Source: Ectopseudomonas chengduensis (GTDB lineage Bacteria > Pseudomonadota > Gammaproteobacteria > Pseudomonadales > Pseudomonadaceae). From it: a DNA stretch of 64,000 bases. Shown here one piece after another: positions 42,161-51,293 of this stretch. Position numbers and translations under genes: made by a program. Where the stretch lies: positions 62,001 through 126,000 of the forward strand of contig NZ_JACFYZ010000014.1 of the NCBI RefSeq assembly GCF_015712065.1. Direction: 5' to 3'. The stretch's first letter is position 1. Each line of letters starts with the position of its first letter. The notes beneath the pieces are model-generated. The model was given only the letters and a program-made list of their open reading frames with translations. It did no database searches and was not told the origin of the DNA.

Positions 42161-43603
42161 TCAACGGCTCTGGCGCGGCAACCAGAGGGTGACGCGCAGC
42201 CCTCCATCGCGCAGGTTGCGCAGGCTCAGCTCGCCGCCATGGCTATGTGCCAGGTTGCGCGCGATACCGAGGCCCATGCCGTAGCCCTGTTGCTGGCTGG
42301 CCAGACGAAAATGCGGTTCGAACACCTGCTCGAGCTTCTGCTCGGGCACGCCCGGCCCCTCGTCATCGACATGCAGGACGAACGCCTCGGCGTCATCCTC
42401 GATGTGCAGGTGCGCGCGCTCGCCGTACTTCAGGGCATTGTCCAGCAGGTTGCCGATACAGCGGCGCAGCGCCAGCGGCTTACCGGGATACAGATCACGC
42501 GCTGCGCCGTCGAGGGTCACCCGGCCCGAGCCGAGGTAGGGTTCGGTCAGCCCGTGCAGCAGGTGGTTGAGGTCCACCGGCTCGATATTCTCGTGGATGT
42601 CGGTGTCCTTCACGCATTGCAGCGCGCCTTTGACCAGCAGCTCCAGATCGTCCAGGTCGCGGCCGAACTTGCTTTGCAGGCTTTCGTCGTCGAGCAGTTC
42701 GACGCGCAGGCGCAAGCGCGTGATGGGCGTGCGCAGGTCATGGGAAATGGCGCTGAACAACTGGCTGCGCTCGGTCAGGTAGCGGCTGATGCGTTCGCGC
42801 ATGGCGTTGAACGCGCGGGCCACCTCTACCACCTCGCGACCGCCGCCTTCGGCCACCGGCTCCACCTCAGCGCCCAGCGACATATGCCGCGCGGTACGTG
42901 CCAGGCGCTTGAGCGGACGACTCTGCAGGTGCACCAGCAAGCCGATGAACAGCAGCAGGAAGGCCGTGGTCAGCAGGATGAACCACAGCTGCTGGGTCGG
43001 CAGTATGGGTTCCTCCAGGCTGGTGTAGGGCTCAGGCAGCAACGAGGCGATGTACAGCCACTCCCCTGGTGCCAGTTGGATCTGCGTCACCAGCACCGGA
43101 GGATTGACCGGCTCCAGGGTCAGCGCGTAATGCGCCCAGGAGCGCGGCAGTTCGTCGAGCTTCAGGCCGCCGTTGAAGATGCGCAGATCATCCGGGCTGA
43201 CGAAGGTCACCGAAATGTCGGCGGCATTGCCCAGCGCCTGGCGCAGCACTTCGGTCACCGATTCGGTCACCACCTGCTTACGCGGCGTGGTCGGCAGCAA
43301 CTTCATCTGCAGCGGTCGGTCATTGAGGCTGACCACGAAGCGCGTGCCGCCCATGCTGCGCAACTGGTCGAGCACCAGCGGCCGGTAATTCACCGGCAGC
43401 GAACGAAAGTAACGCACGCTGGCCGACATCGAATGCGCCAGGCTGCGTGCCGTGGTGACCAGGCCTTCGAGCTGGGTGGCGCGCAGTTGCGACAGCCAGA
43501 TGGCGCTGGACAGGGTCTGCGCCGCGAGTATCGCCAGCAGCGTGAGCAGCAGCATGCGCCCGAGCAGCGAGCGCGGCAGCCAGCGCCGCGGGTTAACGCC
43601 CAT
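42161..43603 (-). CDS. gtrS: Sensor histidine kinase of the glucose module (GtrS/GltS)
   Basis: A 480-residue membrane kinase: helix at about 15-37, periplasmic sensor to about 205, second helix at about 208-228, HAMP, then the DHp box SAISHDLRTPITRLRLR (phospho-His) and an ATPase domain with NLLDNALKYG and YGMGLGIARNLA. Its start overlaps gltR by 11 bp. In other pseudomonads this kinase senses 2-ketogluconate and 6-phosphogluconate and controls glucose uptake through GltR. Confidence 0.88.
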   Translation of the reverse strand: MGVNPRRWLPRSLLGRMLLLTLLAILAAQTLSSAIWLSQLRATQLEGLVTTARSLAHSMSASVRYFRSLPVNYRPLVLDQLRSMGGTRFVVSLNDRPLQMKLLPTTPRKQVVTESVTEVLRQALGNAADISVTFVSPDDLRIFNGGLKLDELPRSWAHYALTLEPVNPPVLVTQIQLAPGEWLYIASLLPEPYTSLEEPILPTQQLWFILLTTAFLLLFIGLLVHLQSRPLKRLARTARHMSLGAEVEPVAEGGGREVVEVARAFNAMRERISRYLTERSQLFSAISHDLRTPITRLRLRVELLDDESLQSKFGRDLDDLELLVKGALQCVKDTDIHENIEPVDLNHLLHGLTEPYLGSGRVTLDGAARDLYPGKPLALRRCIGNLLDNALKYGERAHLHIEDDAEAFVLHVDDEGPGVPEQKLEQVFEPHFRLASQQQGYGMGLGIARNLAHSHGGELSLRNLRDGGLRVTLWLPRQSR

Positions 43604-44327
43604 CGCCTGCCTGCAGGCTGACCGTGGCCGCCAGTTGGTAGCCGCTGCCGCGCACGGTGCGGATCAGCCGCGGCGGCTTGTCGGTGTCACGCAGGCGCTG
43701 ACGCAGACGACTGACAGCCATGTCGACGATGCGCTCCAGCGGCATCACCTCACGGCCACGGGTGGCGTTGCCGATGGTGTCGCGGTCGAGAATCTGCTGC
43801 GGGTGGTCGAGAAACAGCTTGAGCAGGGCGAAGTCGGCGCCAGACAGGATCACCTCCTCGCCGTCGCGATGGAACAGCCGGTGACTGACCATATCCAGAC
43901 GCCAGTCATCGAAGGCCAGCACCTCGCCGCTGCGCTCCTGAGTGAATTGCGCGCGGCGCAGCAAGGCCTTGATTCGCGCCAGCAGCTCGCGCGGGCTGAA
44001 CGGCTTGCCAAGATAGTCATCGGCGCCCAGCTCCAGACCGATCACGCGGTCGGCTTCGTCGGAGCTGGCGGTGAGCATGATCACCGGCACCTGGGCGAAG
44101 CGCTGATGTTCGCGCACCCAGCGACACAGGCTGAAGCCGTCCTCGTCGGGCAGCATCACATCGAGGATGACCAGGTCGGCCGATTCCGCACACAGGCTCT
44201 GGCGGAAGGCGGCGCCGTCGGCCACGGCGCGCACCTGAAAGCCGACGCGGCTCAGGTAGGTCTCGAGCAGTTCGCGAATGTCCTGGTCGTCATCGACCAA
44301 CAGAATCGATTTGCCGGGCTGGCTCAT
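43593..44327 (-). CDS. gltR: OmpR-family response regulator GltR
   Basis: A 244-residue regulator. The receiver domain begins SILLVDDDQDIRELLETYL, the phospho-Asp is in LVILDVMLPDEDGFS (about 54), and the Lys in LGKPFSPRELL (about 106). The C-terminal winged helix ends RLIRTVRGSGYQLA. It is paired with the kinase downstream. AACAACAAAGG just before the start is another CA motif merged with the Shine-Dalgarno. Confidence 0.9.
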   Translation of the reverse strand: MSQPGKSILLVDDDQDIRELLETYLSRVGFQVRAVADGAAFRQSLCAESADLVILDVMLPDEDGFSLCRWVREHQRFAQVPVIMLTASSDEADRVIGLELGADDYLGKPFSPRELLARIKALLRRAQFTQERSGEVLAFDDWRLDMVSHRLFHRDGEEVILSGADFALLKLFLDHPQQILDRDTIGNATRGREVMPLERIVDMAVSRLRQRLRDTDKPPRLIRTVRGSGYQLAATVSLQAGDGR

Positions 44328-44336
44328 GGTCCGCCA

Positions 44337-44347
44337 CCTTTGTTGTT
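44337..44347 (-). promoter_or_regulatory. Hfq/Crc-like CA motif before gltR
   Basis: Minus strand AACAACAAAGG, merging into the Shine-Dalgarno AAGGTGG of gltR. Confidence 0.55.
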
Positions 44348-44372
44348 ATGGCTGTGTAAATCCGGGGGTCTA

Positions 44373-45359
44373 TCAAGGGTTCTCCCGGATTGCATCCGGG
44401 CTACGCTCCGCCGCCTGTTGCAAGGCCACGCCGGCGCCGGTCAGGCCGGGGTACTCGGCCGTCACCAGCCACACCGGAATGCCGTCAAGGTAATGGCTCA
44501 TGCAACCCTTGTCGCGGAAACTCTTGGCAAAACCGCTGGCAAGAAAACGCTCGGCAAAACGCGGCACCACGCCGCCGACGATATACACCCCGCCGCGTGC
44601 GCCCAACGTCAGAACGTTGTTACCGGCCACGCGCCCAAGCCAGAGGCTGAACTGCTCCAGCACCTCGGCGGCGACAGGCTCGCCGGCCAGGCCTGCGGTA
44701 GTGATGGCCGCTGGCGTCGCATGCTGCAAAGGCTGACCGTCCAGCTCACAGATGGCCCGATACAGCACCAGCAGACCATTGCCACTGAGCACGTCTTCGG
44801 CGCGCACGTGGCCCAGTTGCCGATAAAGAATTTGCCAGAGTTCGGCCTCACGCGGGCTGCCGATGGGTAGATCAACGTGACCACCTTCGCCCGGCAGCAC
44901 CAGCCAGCGGCCATCGGCCTGCTCCAGCAGCGTACCGACACCCAGACCGGTGCCGGCGCCGATCACCAAGGCCGGACGGTCTGCCTGCGGCTCGCCTGGG
45001 CATACCTGCACGCGCTCATGCTCGGCGATGCGGGTCATGCCCAGGGCCATGGCGGAGAAGTCATTGATCATCAGCAAGCGGTCGATCTGCAATGCCTCGC
45101 AGAACGCCGTACGGTCGATACGCCAGTGATTGTTGGTGAAGCGGAACAGGTTGCCGCTGACCGGCCCGGCGCAGGCCAGGCATACCGAGCCGATGGACCC
45201 CGGCTGAAGGCCCTGGGCGTGCAGATAGGCGACGATGGCCTGTTCCGGCCCTGCGAAATCGGCGGTCGGCAGAACCTGCACCGCCTCCAGTTGCTCGTCA
45301 CGCCACAGGGCAAAGCGTGCGTTGGTACCACCGATATCGCCGACCAGAGCCAGTTTCAC
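44373..45359 (-). CDS. glk: Glucokinase
   Basis: A 328-residue cytoplasmic enzyme phosphorylating glucose at C6. MKLALVGDIGGTNARFALW is the ATP-binding phosphate-1 motif; the catalytic Asp is in LMINDFSAMALG; VIGAGTGLGVGTL and VLPGEGGHVDLP follow in the usual order. GTG start at 45359 with CAGGAG nine bases upstream. It leads the glk-gltR-gtrS set; the edd gene that often precedes glk in pseudomonads is missing here. Confidence 0.93.
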   Translation of the reverse strand: MKLALVGDIGGTNARFALWRDEQLEAVQVLPTADFAGPEQAIVAYLHAQGLQPGSIGSVCLACAGPVSGNLFRFTNNHWRIDRTAFCEALQIDRLLMINDFSAMALGMTRIAEHERVQVCPGEPQADRPALVIGAGTGLGVGTLLEQADGRWLVLPGEGGHVDLPIGSPREAELWQILYRQLGHVRAEDVLSGNGLLVLYRAICELDGQPLQHATPAAITTAGLAGEPVAAEVLEQFSLWLGRVAGNNVLTLGARGGVYIVGGVVPRFAERFLASGFAKSFRDKGCMSHYLDGIPVWLVTAEYPGLTGAGVALQQAAERSPDAIRENP

Positions 45360-45681
45360 GAGAACGTCTCCTGAGCGAAGGCCGTTCGCTGATCGGCAAC
45401 TGCAGAAAAGTGAGGATGCATGGCATCGACTCCAAACCCGAATTATTTTTGTAGTTCAGACAACGCGCACCACAGTAAACCCGAAAATTACGCCTATCAA
45501 GCCAGCTAAAGTTGTAATAACAACAATATTTAATGCCAACTCATAGCCTGCGCCCCACACAACAGATTCAGCCCTCGGCATGATCCCGGACAATATCTGC
45601 GCCGTTGCTGCGACATAGACTCGCACCGGCGCATGGCGGGTTTCACCCGCCCTACTGGTCATCCGCACGGAGAGCTGCAGC
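45360..45681. other. A+T-rich gap between glk and the monooxygenase gene
   Basis: About 320 bp, clearly poorer in G+C than its surroundings between roughly 45430 and 45600. It holds the glk promoter region and one possible tiny membrane-protein gene (45456-45581, minus). Confidence 0.45.
45456..45581 (-). CDS. Possible 41-residue membrane protein
   Basis: The frame from ATG at 45581 to TGA encodes a short protein with one hydrophobic helix (ELALNIVVITTLAGLIGVIF) after a charged start. Codons are A+T-rich compared with neighbours, suggesting recent arrival or non-coding origin. No good Shine-Dalgarno. A candidate only. Confidence 0.3.
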   Translation of the reverse strand: MPRAESVVWGAGYELALNIVVITTLAGLIGVIFGFTVVRVV

Positions 45682-46854
45682 ATGTCACCCGATATCGTCA
45701 TCGTCGGCGCCGGCCCGGCTGGCCTGTGCCTGGCACGCGCCCTGTCCGGGCACGGCCTGTCCATCGTGGTGCTGGAGCGCCAGGCCGAACAAGCACTGGC
45801 CGAACCGGCCTTCGATGGCCGCGAGATCGCCCTCACCCATGGCTCGCAGGCGCTGCTCGAACGCCTGGGCCTGTGGGCGCGCCTGCCCAGCGAAGAGGTT
45901 GCCGTGCTGCGCGATGCCCAGGTGTTCAACGGCCCCTCGCTGTTCGCGTTGAAGATCCGCGCCGAGCAGGCCGGCGCCGAGCGTCTCGGCCATCTGGTGG
46001 CCAACCAGGCCATTCGCCGCGCCGCCTATCAGGCCGTCAGCGAGTGCGCCGATGTGCAACTGCTGTGCGACACCAGCGTGCGCGCCATCGAGGCAAACGA
46101 GAACGAAACAAAGCTGGTGTTACAGGACGGTCAGGTGCTGCAAACGCGCCTGCTGGTCGCTGCCGACAGCCGTTTCTCGGAAACCCGCCGCCAGCTCGGC
46201 ATCGGTGCGCAACTCAAGGACTTCGCCAAGACCATGCTGGTGTGCCGCATGCAGCACGAGCAGGATCACCAGCAGGTGGCCTGGGAGTGGTTCGGCTATG
46301 GCCAGACCCTGGCGCTGCTGCCACTGAACGGCCGGCAGTCGTCGATGGTGCTGACCCTGCCGCCGCGCGAAATAGAACGCCTGCAGAAACTGGACGAAGC
46401 GATCTTCACCCGCGAGATGGAAAAGCGCTTCGACCGCCGCCTGGGTGCCATGCAACTGGTCAGCAACCGCCACGCCTATCCGCTGGTGGGTGCCTACGCA
46501 CGGCGCATGGTCGGCAACCGCTGCGCCCTGCTCGGCGATGCCGCCGTGGGCATGCATCCGGTCACCGCACACGGCTTCAACTTCGGCCTGATCGGTGTGC
46601 AACTGCTCAGCGACGCACTGCTGGCCGCCCATGGCAAACGCCAGGACATCGGTGCGCCTGCACTATTGGCGCGCTACGAGCGCCAGCTGCGTCTGGCTAC
46701 CTGGCCGCTGTACCAGGCCACCAACCTGCTGGTGGAGCTGTACACCAATGATCACCTGCCCGCCCGCCTGCTGCGCGGCGCCGGCCTGCGTGTGGCACAG
46801 GGCCTGCTGCCGCTGAAGAAGGGCATCGCCCGCCATCTGACGGCTCGCGCCTGA
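45682..46854 (+). CDS. FAD-dependent monooxygenase, UbiH/UbiM family
   Basis: A 390-residue flavoprotein. The FAD fold starts DIVIVGAGPAGLCLARALSG; the central motif is near RLLVAADSRFSETR (D-G-x-x-S variant); the second FAD motif is CALLGDAAVGMHPVTAHGFN. Length and the GMHPVTAHGFNFGL stretch fit ubiquinone ring hydroxylases (VisC/UbiH group), perhaps UbiM. GGAG precedes the ATG. It stands alone, without other ubi genes. Confidence 0.8.
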   Translation: MSPDIVIVGAGPAGLCLARALSGHGLSIVVLERQAEQALAEPAFDGREIALTHGSQALLERLGLWARLPSEEVAVLRDAQVFNGPSLFALKIRAEQAGAERLGHLVANQAIRRAAYQAVSECADVQLLCDTSVRAIEANENETKLVLQDGQVLQTRLLVAADSRFSETRRQLGIGAQLKDFAKTMLVCRMQHEQDHQQVAWEWFGYGQTLALLPLNGRQSSMVLTLPPREIERLQKLDEAIFTREMEKRFDRRLGAMQLVSNRHAYPLVGAYARRMVGNRCALLGDAAVGMHPVTAHGFNFGLIGVQLLSDALLAAHGKRQDIGAPALLARYERQLRLATWPLYQATNLLVELYTNDHLPARLLRGAGLRVAQGLLPLKKGIARHLTARA

Positions 46855-46858
46855 TCAA

Positions 46859-47515
46859 TTACACCCACTGATCATTACGCTTGCGCTTGACCCGCAGCAT
46901 GGTCGGCAGAATCAGCCCGAGCAGCAGCCCGGCACCGGCGATGCTGCCACCGTAGGCCATGTAGCGCATCAGCACCTGTTGCTGTTCTTCACCCAGTTGC
47001 GCCTGGGCATCGCGTAGCTGCGAACGGCTAGTGGTCAGCTCGGCGTCCAGCGCGCCGCGGGCAGCCTGCAGCTCGTCGATGAGTTTCTTGCGCGAGTCCA
47101 GGGTTTCCTGCATGCCTTGCACACGCACCTTCCAGGCGTCGTCGATGCCTTTGAGCTCAGCGCTGAGGTCAGCGACTTTCTGTTCCAGTTGCGGCAGACG
47201 CTCGGCCTGGCCTGGCACCGACTGCAGGTCGCGGCTGGGAATCCAGACGCTGCTGCCGCTGGCGCTACGCACCTGGCTGTAGTCGCCCTGGGTGCGCAAC
47301 AGCTCCACTTTCTCCCCGGAAACCAGGGTGCCGACGATGCGGTAGCCATCGGTAGGGCCACTGCGCACGTAGGTATTGAGGCTGTCGCTGACCCAGCGCT
47401 GGTTACCAGACGTCTCTTCGGCCAGAGACGGTTGTGCGCCGCCGAGCAGGCCACCGAGCAGCAGACAGGCACCGAGAATGCGAGGTTGGAATGGAGCATG
47501 ACGAGATAAAAACAT
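46859..47515 (-). CDS. SH3-domain envelope protein (YgiM/TIGR04211 type)
   Basis: A 218-residue protein: signal peptide (about 1-32), bacterial SH3 domain at about 38-100 (TYVRSGPTDGYRIVGTLVSG then WIPSRDL), a coiled coil at about 105-180, and a C-terminal membrane helix (about 184-207) ending RVKRKRNDQWV. This order is that of the conserved YgiM-like family. It converges with the monooxygenase gene, ending 4 bp apart. Function unknown. Confidence 0.85.
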   Translation of the reverse strand: MFLSRHAPFQPRILGACLLLGGLLGGAQPSLAEETSGNQRWVSDSLNTYVRSGPTDGYRIVGTLVSGEKVELLRTQGDYSQVRSASGSSVWIPSRDLQSVPGQAERLPQLEQKVADLSAELKGIDDAWKVRVQGMQETLDSRKKLIDELQAARGALDAELTTSRSQLRDAQAQLGEEQQQVLMRYMAYGGSIAGAGLLLGLILPTMLRVKRKRNDQWV

Positions 47516-47746
47516 GGGGCGATCTTCACGTGGCAGTCAGACGAACCCGGCGAACGGGATGGACGTTGCCGGCCACGCGCTGAACAACACGCTCGAGCAT
47601 GATCCAGGCAGAATCCGCGACGTAGACGCCACACTAGCGGCAAATAGCCATCTATTCCTGCCGGTACGGGCCGACAGCAGACAGACATTGACCGCTTGCT
47701 TCGAGTTCACTCCAGGCAGGAGATGGTAGATGGACGGAAGGTGGCG
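47516..47746. other. Gap upstream of the SH3 gene
   Basis: About 230 bp, no gene or repeat seen; should contain the SH3 gene promoter. Confidence 0.35.
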
Positions 47747-49108
47747 TCAGCCGTTGTGGCGCTGAACGAAGGTAGAGAAATCCGTCAATGGCATCGGCCG
47801 GCCAAGCAGATAACCCTGGAACTGAGTGCAACCGTTGTCCGCCAGAAACCGCCGCTGCGCCTCGGTTTCCACGCCCTCGGCGATCACCGTCATGCCCATG
47901 CTCTGCCCCAGAGCGATCACCGTGCGCACGATGGTTTCGCTGTTGGCATCGGTGAGCACGTCGCAGATGAACGAACGGTCGATTTTCAGTTTGCTCAGCG
48001 GCAGGCGCTTGAGGTGGCTGAGGGAAGAAAAGCCGGTACCGAAGTCATCCAGCGAGAAGCGCACGCCATGTTCGACCAGCGCCGTCATCTTGCGCGTGAG
48101 GTCCTCCATGTCATGCACGATCAGCGTTTCGGTCAACTCCAGTTCCAGGCGCCGGGCATCGATACCGTGACGCTCGATCAGGCCGAGAATTTCGGCGACG
48201 AAACTGCTTTGCGAGAACTGCTTCTGGCTGATGTTCACCGCCAGGCCCAGGTCGCCAAAGAGCGGGTCATCCTTCCACCGGCGCAACTGCGCGGCCGTTT
48301 GCTCCAGCACCCACTGACCAATGGGGATGATCAGCCCGGTATTCTCGGCGTGATCGATGAACTCGCCAGGCGCCAGCAGACCGCGTTGCGGGTGCTGCCA
48401 GCGAATCAGCAACTCGGCGCCGATGACCCGCCCGGCACCATTGAGCTGCGGCTGGTAATACAGCACGAACTGCTGCTCGCGAATCGCCGCGCGCAGGTCG
48501 CGATCCAGCTCCGAGCGCTCGGCGGTGTCACTCTGCAGGATATGCAGGAGCAGGAAGAACAGCGCCATGGCGGCGACGCCCTGCACCCAGGAGCCGACGA
48601 TGCGCACGTCGTCCGGCAGCGCATAAAGATCGGTGGGCCGCCAGTTGGACGCGGCCAGGGCGACGAACAGCAGCAGGCAGAACAGAGACATGCCGTAACG
48701 CAGCCAAAGGGGCTCATCGCGGAAGGCCATCAACGCGCCGACAGCCACCGGTAGCAGATAGAGATGTGTCGCACGCGGCGCCATGAGGGTCGGCGGGTCG
48801 AGCAGCAGGGTCGAGGCGACGACGATAAGGATCAGCGCACCGAACAGAATCAGGTTGGCGCTGCGGGCCTGGTTGCGCAGCGTCAGGGCGAAGACCGCCA
48901 CACCGCTGAGGATGATGGTCACATCCATGATGACGATGGCCCAATAGCCGCGAGAGGAAAAGAACAGCCCCCAGAGCAGGCCCATCACGATCATCACCAG
49001 ACTTGACAGCATGCGCATGCGCCGCTCGCGGCGCTGACCGACCAGAGCCAGGTCTGCACCATGCCAGAGTTTGCGAACGCGCCTGCCGAAGCTCGAGAGT
49101 GATGGCAT
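47747..49108 (-). CDS. Membrane c-di-GMP phosphodiesterase (EAL)
   Basis: A 453-residue protein. The first 190 residues hold about six membrane helices. The EAL domain follows with its catalytic set: Q in FVLYYQPQ, E-L-L-I-R in place of E-A-L-x-R, N in GLAVNISQKQF, E in LELELTETL, DDFGTGFSS, K in LSKLKIDRSF, E in VIAEGVET and the final QGYLLGRP. All metal and catalytic residues appear present, so it should hydrolyse c-di-GMP. It opposes the GGDEF protein at 20334-22214. No GGDEF domain is fused. Confidence 0.88.
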   Translation of the reverse strand: MPSLSSFGRRVRKLWHGADLALVGQRRERRMRMLSSLVMIVMGLLWGLFFSSRGYWAIVIMDVTIILSGVAVFALTLRNQARSANLILFGALILIVVASTLLLDPPTLMAPRATHLYLLPVAVGALMAFRDEPLWLRYGMSLFCLLLFVALAASNWRPTDLYALPDDVRIVGSWVQGVAAMALFFLLLHILQSDTAERSELDRDLRAAIREQQFVLYYQPQLNGAGRVIGAELLIRWQHPQRGLLAPGEFIDHAENTGLIIPIGQWVLEQTAAQLRRWKDDPLFGDLGLAVNISQKQFSQSSFVAEILGLIERHGIDARRLELELTETLIVHDMEDLTRKMTALVEHGVRFSLDDFGTGFSSLSHLKRLPLSKLKIDRSFICDVLTDANSETIVRTVIALGQSMGMTVIAEGVETEAQRRFLADNGCTQFQGYLLGRPMPLTDFSTFVQRHNG

Positions 49109-49188
49109 GGTGAAATCCTGATCTGATCACTTCATTCTTGAAGCTGCCTGGCCGAATGCAAGTTTCCGGCGCAGCTTTTAACAGGCTG

Positions 49189-50088
49189 TTAACGCTGCCA
49201 GTGCGCCTCGCTGGCCAGTCGCTCGGCGATGAAGTCCAGCAGCAGGCGCATCGCCGGCAGCATCTGTCGACGGGTGCCGTACAGGGCATGGATGCCCAGC
49301 TCCGGCGGCCGGTAATCCGCCAGAAGCTGCACCAGACGCCCTTCGCGCAGCAAAGCCTCCACCGAATACAGCGGTTGCAGGCTGATACCGGCACCAGCCA
49401 GTGCCGCTTCCAGCAGCACCATCGACTCGTTGGCGCTGAGGCTGCCGGACACCGAAACGGCACTCGCCTCCCCTCGATGCTCGAACTCCCACAGGCTGCG
49501 GCCGAAGTAGGCGTAGGCCAGGCAGTTATGCCGGGCCAGATCCTCCGGGCGCTGCGGTGTGCCGTGTCGCGCCAGGTAATCTGGGCTGGCACAGACCACC
49601 GAGCGACACACAGCCAGGCGCCGCGCGATCAGATTCGGGTCGAGTTGATTGGTGATGCGCAGCGCCAGGTCGATGCGCGCCTCCACCAGATTGACCGCTT
49701 CGCTGCCGACCAGCAAATCGATGCTGACCCGCGGGTAGCGCTCGGTGAAGGCCTGCAGCGCATGCACCAGCCAGGCCTGGGCGAAGGACTGGCTGCAGGT
49801 GATACGCAGGGTGCCGCGCGGCGCATCATCCAAACCCTGCCCCAGTGCCTGCATGCGCTCGGCCAGGGCCAACATCTCGCGGCATTGCGGCAGCATCTGC
49901 TCGCCGGCCGCCGTCAGGCTCAAGCGCCGTGTGCTGCGGTGCAGCAAACGCACACCGGCCCAGGCTTCCAGCCCGGCGAGATAACGCGAAACCATCGCCC
50001 GCGACATGTCCAGCGCCTCGGCAGCGGCCGTCTGACTGCCCCGCTCCAGCACCTCGACGAACACCCGCGCCGCCATCAGTCGATCCAT
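49189..50088 (-). CDS. LysR-family transcriptional regulator
   Basis: A 299-residue regulator. Winged helix near the N-terminus: RVFVEVLERGSQTAAAEALD and MSRAMVSRYLAGLEAWAGVR, then LLHRSTRRLSLTAAG. The effector domain includes GTLRITCSQSFAQAWLV. ATG at 50088 (MDRLMAARVF) replaces a longer reading. Divergent from the MBL hydrolase gene 104 bp away, which is its likely target. Confidence 0.87.
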   Translation of the reverse strand: MDRLMAARVFVEVLERGSQTAAAEALDMSRAMVSRYLAGLEAWAGVRLLHRSTRRLSLTAAGEQMLPQCREMLALAERMQALGQGLDDAPRGTLRITCSQSFAQAWLVHALQAFTERYPRVSIDLLVGSEAVNLVEARIDLALRITNQLDPNLIARRLAVCRSVVCASPDYLARHGTPQRPEDLARHNCLAYAYFGRSLWEFEHRGEASAVSVSGSLSANESMVLLEAALAGAGISLQPLYSVEALLREGRLVQLLADYRPPELGIHALYGTRRQMLPAMRLLLDFIAERLASEAHWQR

Positions 50089-50191
50089 GATTTGCTCGAT
50101 CCATGCAACAAATATGGCCAGCTTACGGGGCTTTTCGCTCGGCAGGTAGCGCATAAGATGCGCCGCACCCTACTCTGCCTGGAGATCCTTC

Positions 50192-51055
50192 ATGTCCCAC
50201 GTCACCCGTTTTCTCGTCGGGCTCGGCCTGCTCGCCGCTGCCAGCAGCGCCCTCGCCCAGCCGCTGACACTGGACACCTACAACCCGCGTGAAGCCGCAG
50301 TCTTTCCGGTCAGCTCGACCCTGATCAGCGGCGAGAAGGACGCCATCCTGGTGGATGCGCAGTTCTCCAACGATGAGGCGCAGGAACTGGTCGAACGTAT
50401 CCGCGCCAGCGGCAAGCGCCTGACCACCATCTTCATCAGCCATGGCGACCCGGACTTCTACTTCGGCCTCGACGTTCTGACCCGCGCCTACCCCGAAGCC
50501 AAGGTGCTGGCCACGCCGGCCACCGTCGCCTATATCGAAAAGACCCGCGCGCCCAAGCTGGCTTACTGGGGATCGATTCTCAAGGACAGCGCGCCTTCCC
50601 GCACCGTTGTACCCGAAGCCCTGCAGGGCAATCAGCTGCAGCTGGAAGGCCAGCGCATCGAGGTGGTCGGGCATGACCCGCAGCACACCAGCTTGTGGAT
50701 TCCCGGCATCAAGGCCGTGGTCGGCGGCGTGCTGACCAGCGCCAACATCCACCTCTGGGTGGCTGACGCGCAGAGCGTCGAGGCCCGGCAACGCTGGCTC
50801 AAGTCGCTGGATGAACTCGAAGCCCTGCAACCGGCCATCCTGGTGCCAGGCCACTACCTGGGCGAGCCGGCGATGGATCTGGCCGACCTGCGCTTCACCC
50901 GCGACTACCTGCTGGCTCTGGAGCAGGAACTGCCGAAAGCCAAGGATGCCCAGGCGCTGATCACGGCGATGAAGGCACGCTTTCCTGGGCTGCAGGATGA
51001 CAGCAGCCTGGAGCTGAGCGCCAAGGTACTCAAGGGCGAGATGCAGTGGCCTTGA
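50192..51055 (+). CDS. Exported metallo-beta-lactamase-fold protein
   Basis: A 287-residue protein with a signal peptide (cleavage near ALAQPL, about residue 23). The fold is shown by AILVDAQFSNDEAQELVERI, then IFISHGDPDFYFGLDVL and LVPGHYLGEPA. The usual H-x-H-x-D-H metal motif is H-G-D-P-D-F: the second His is Asp and the last His is Phe, so metal binding is altered. GGAG before the ATG. Divergent from a LysR gene. Substrate unknown. Confidence 0.78.
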   Translation: MSHVTRFLVGLGLLAAASSALAQPLTLDTYNPREAAVFPVSSTLISGEKDAILVDAQFSNDEAQELVERIRASGKRLTTIFISHGDPDFYFGLDVLTRAYPEAKVLATPATVAYIEKTRAPKLAYWGSILKDSAPSRTVVPEALQGNQLQLEGQRIEVVGHDPQHTSLWIPGIKAVVGGVLTSANIHLWVADAQSVEARQRWLKSLDELEALQPAILVPGHYLGEPAMDLADLRFTRDYLLALEQELPKAKDAQALITAMKARFPGLQDDSSLELSAKVLKGEMQWP

Positions 51056-51096
51056 AGCTTTGCGCTGCCTCACGCAGCCACGTTAGCGCCCTTGTC

Positions 51097-51128
51097 GAAC
51101 ATCAGGGCCACCCCCTGCCCTGATGTTC
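51097..51128. terminator. Hairpin after the MBL gene
   Basis: GAACATCAGGGC pairs with GCCCTGATGTTC across eight bases. It stands 42 bp after the MBL stop and lacks a T run. Confidence 0.55.
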
Positions 51129-51144
51129 GCACCCGTGATGCATA

Positions 51145-51180
51145 CGCCCGACAGCGTCTCTGACCTGTCGGGCGTTGTCG
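51145..51180 (+). terminator. Second hairpin, terminator-like
   Basis: CGCCCGACAG pairs with CTGTCGGGCG across ten bases and is followed by TTGTCGTTT. Confidence 0.6.
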
Positions 51181-51293
51181 TTTCAGGGCCGGCAAAACCT
51201 GTACAGCCTGCACAAGCGCCGGCGTGACTCGGCAGCCACTGCACGAACGTGCACGAAAGGGCTTGCAAAGAAGGGCAAACGGCTATACAAAAA

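Noticed and set aside
45456..46013. Longer minus-strand frame including the 41-residue candidate
   Set aside because: The upstream part is a shadow of the monooxygenase gene; only the last 41 codons are worth keeping as a candidate.
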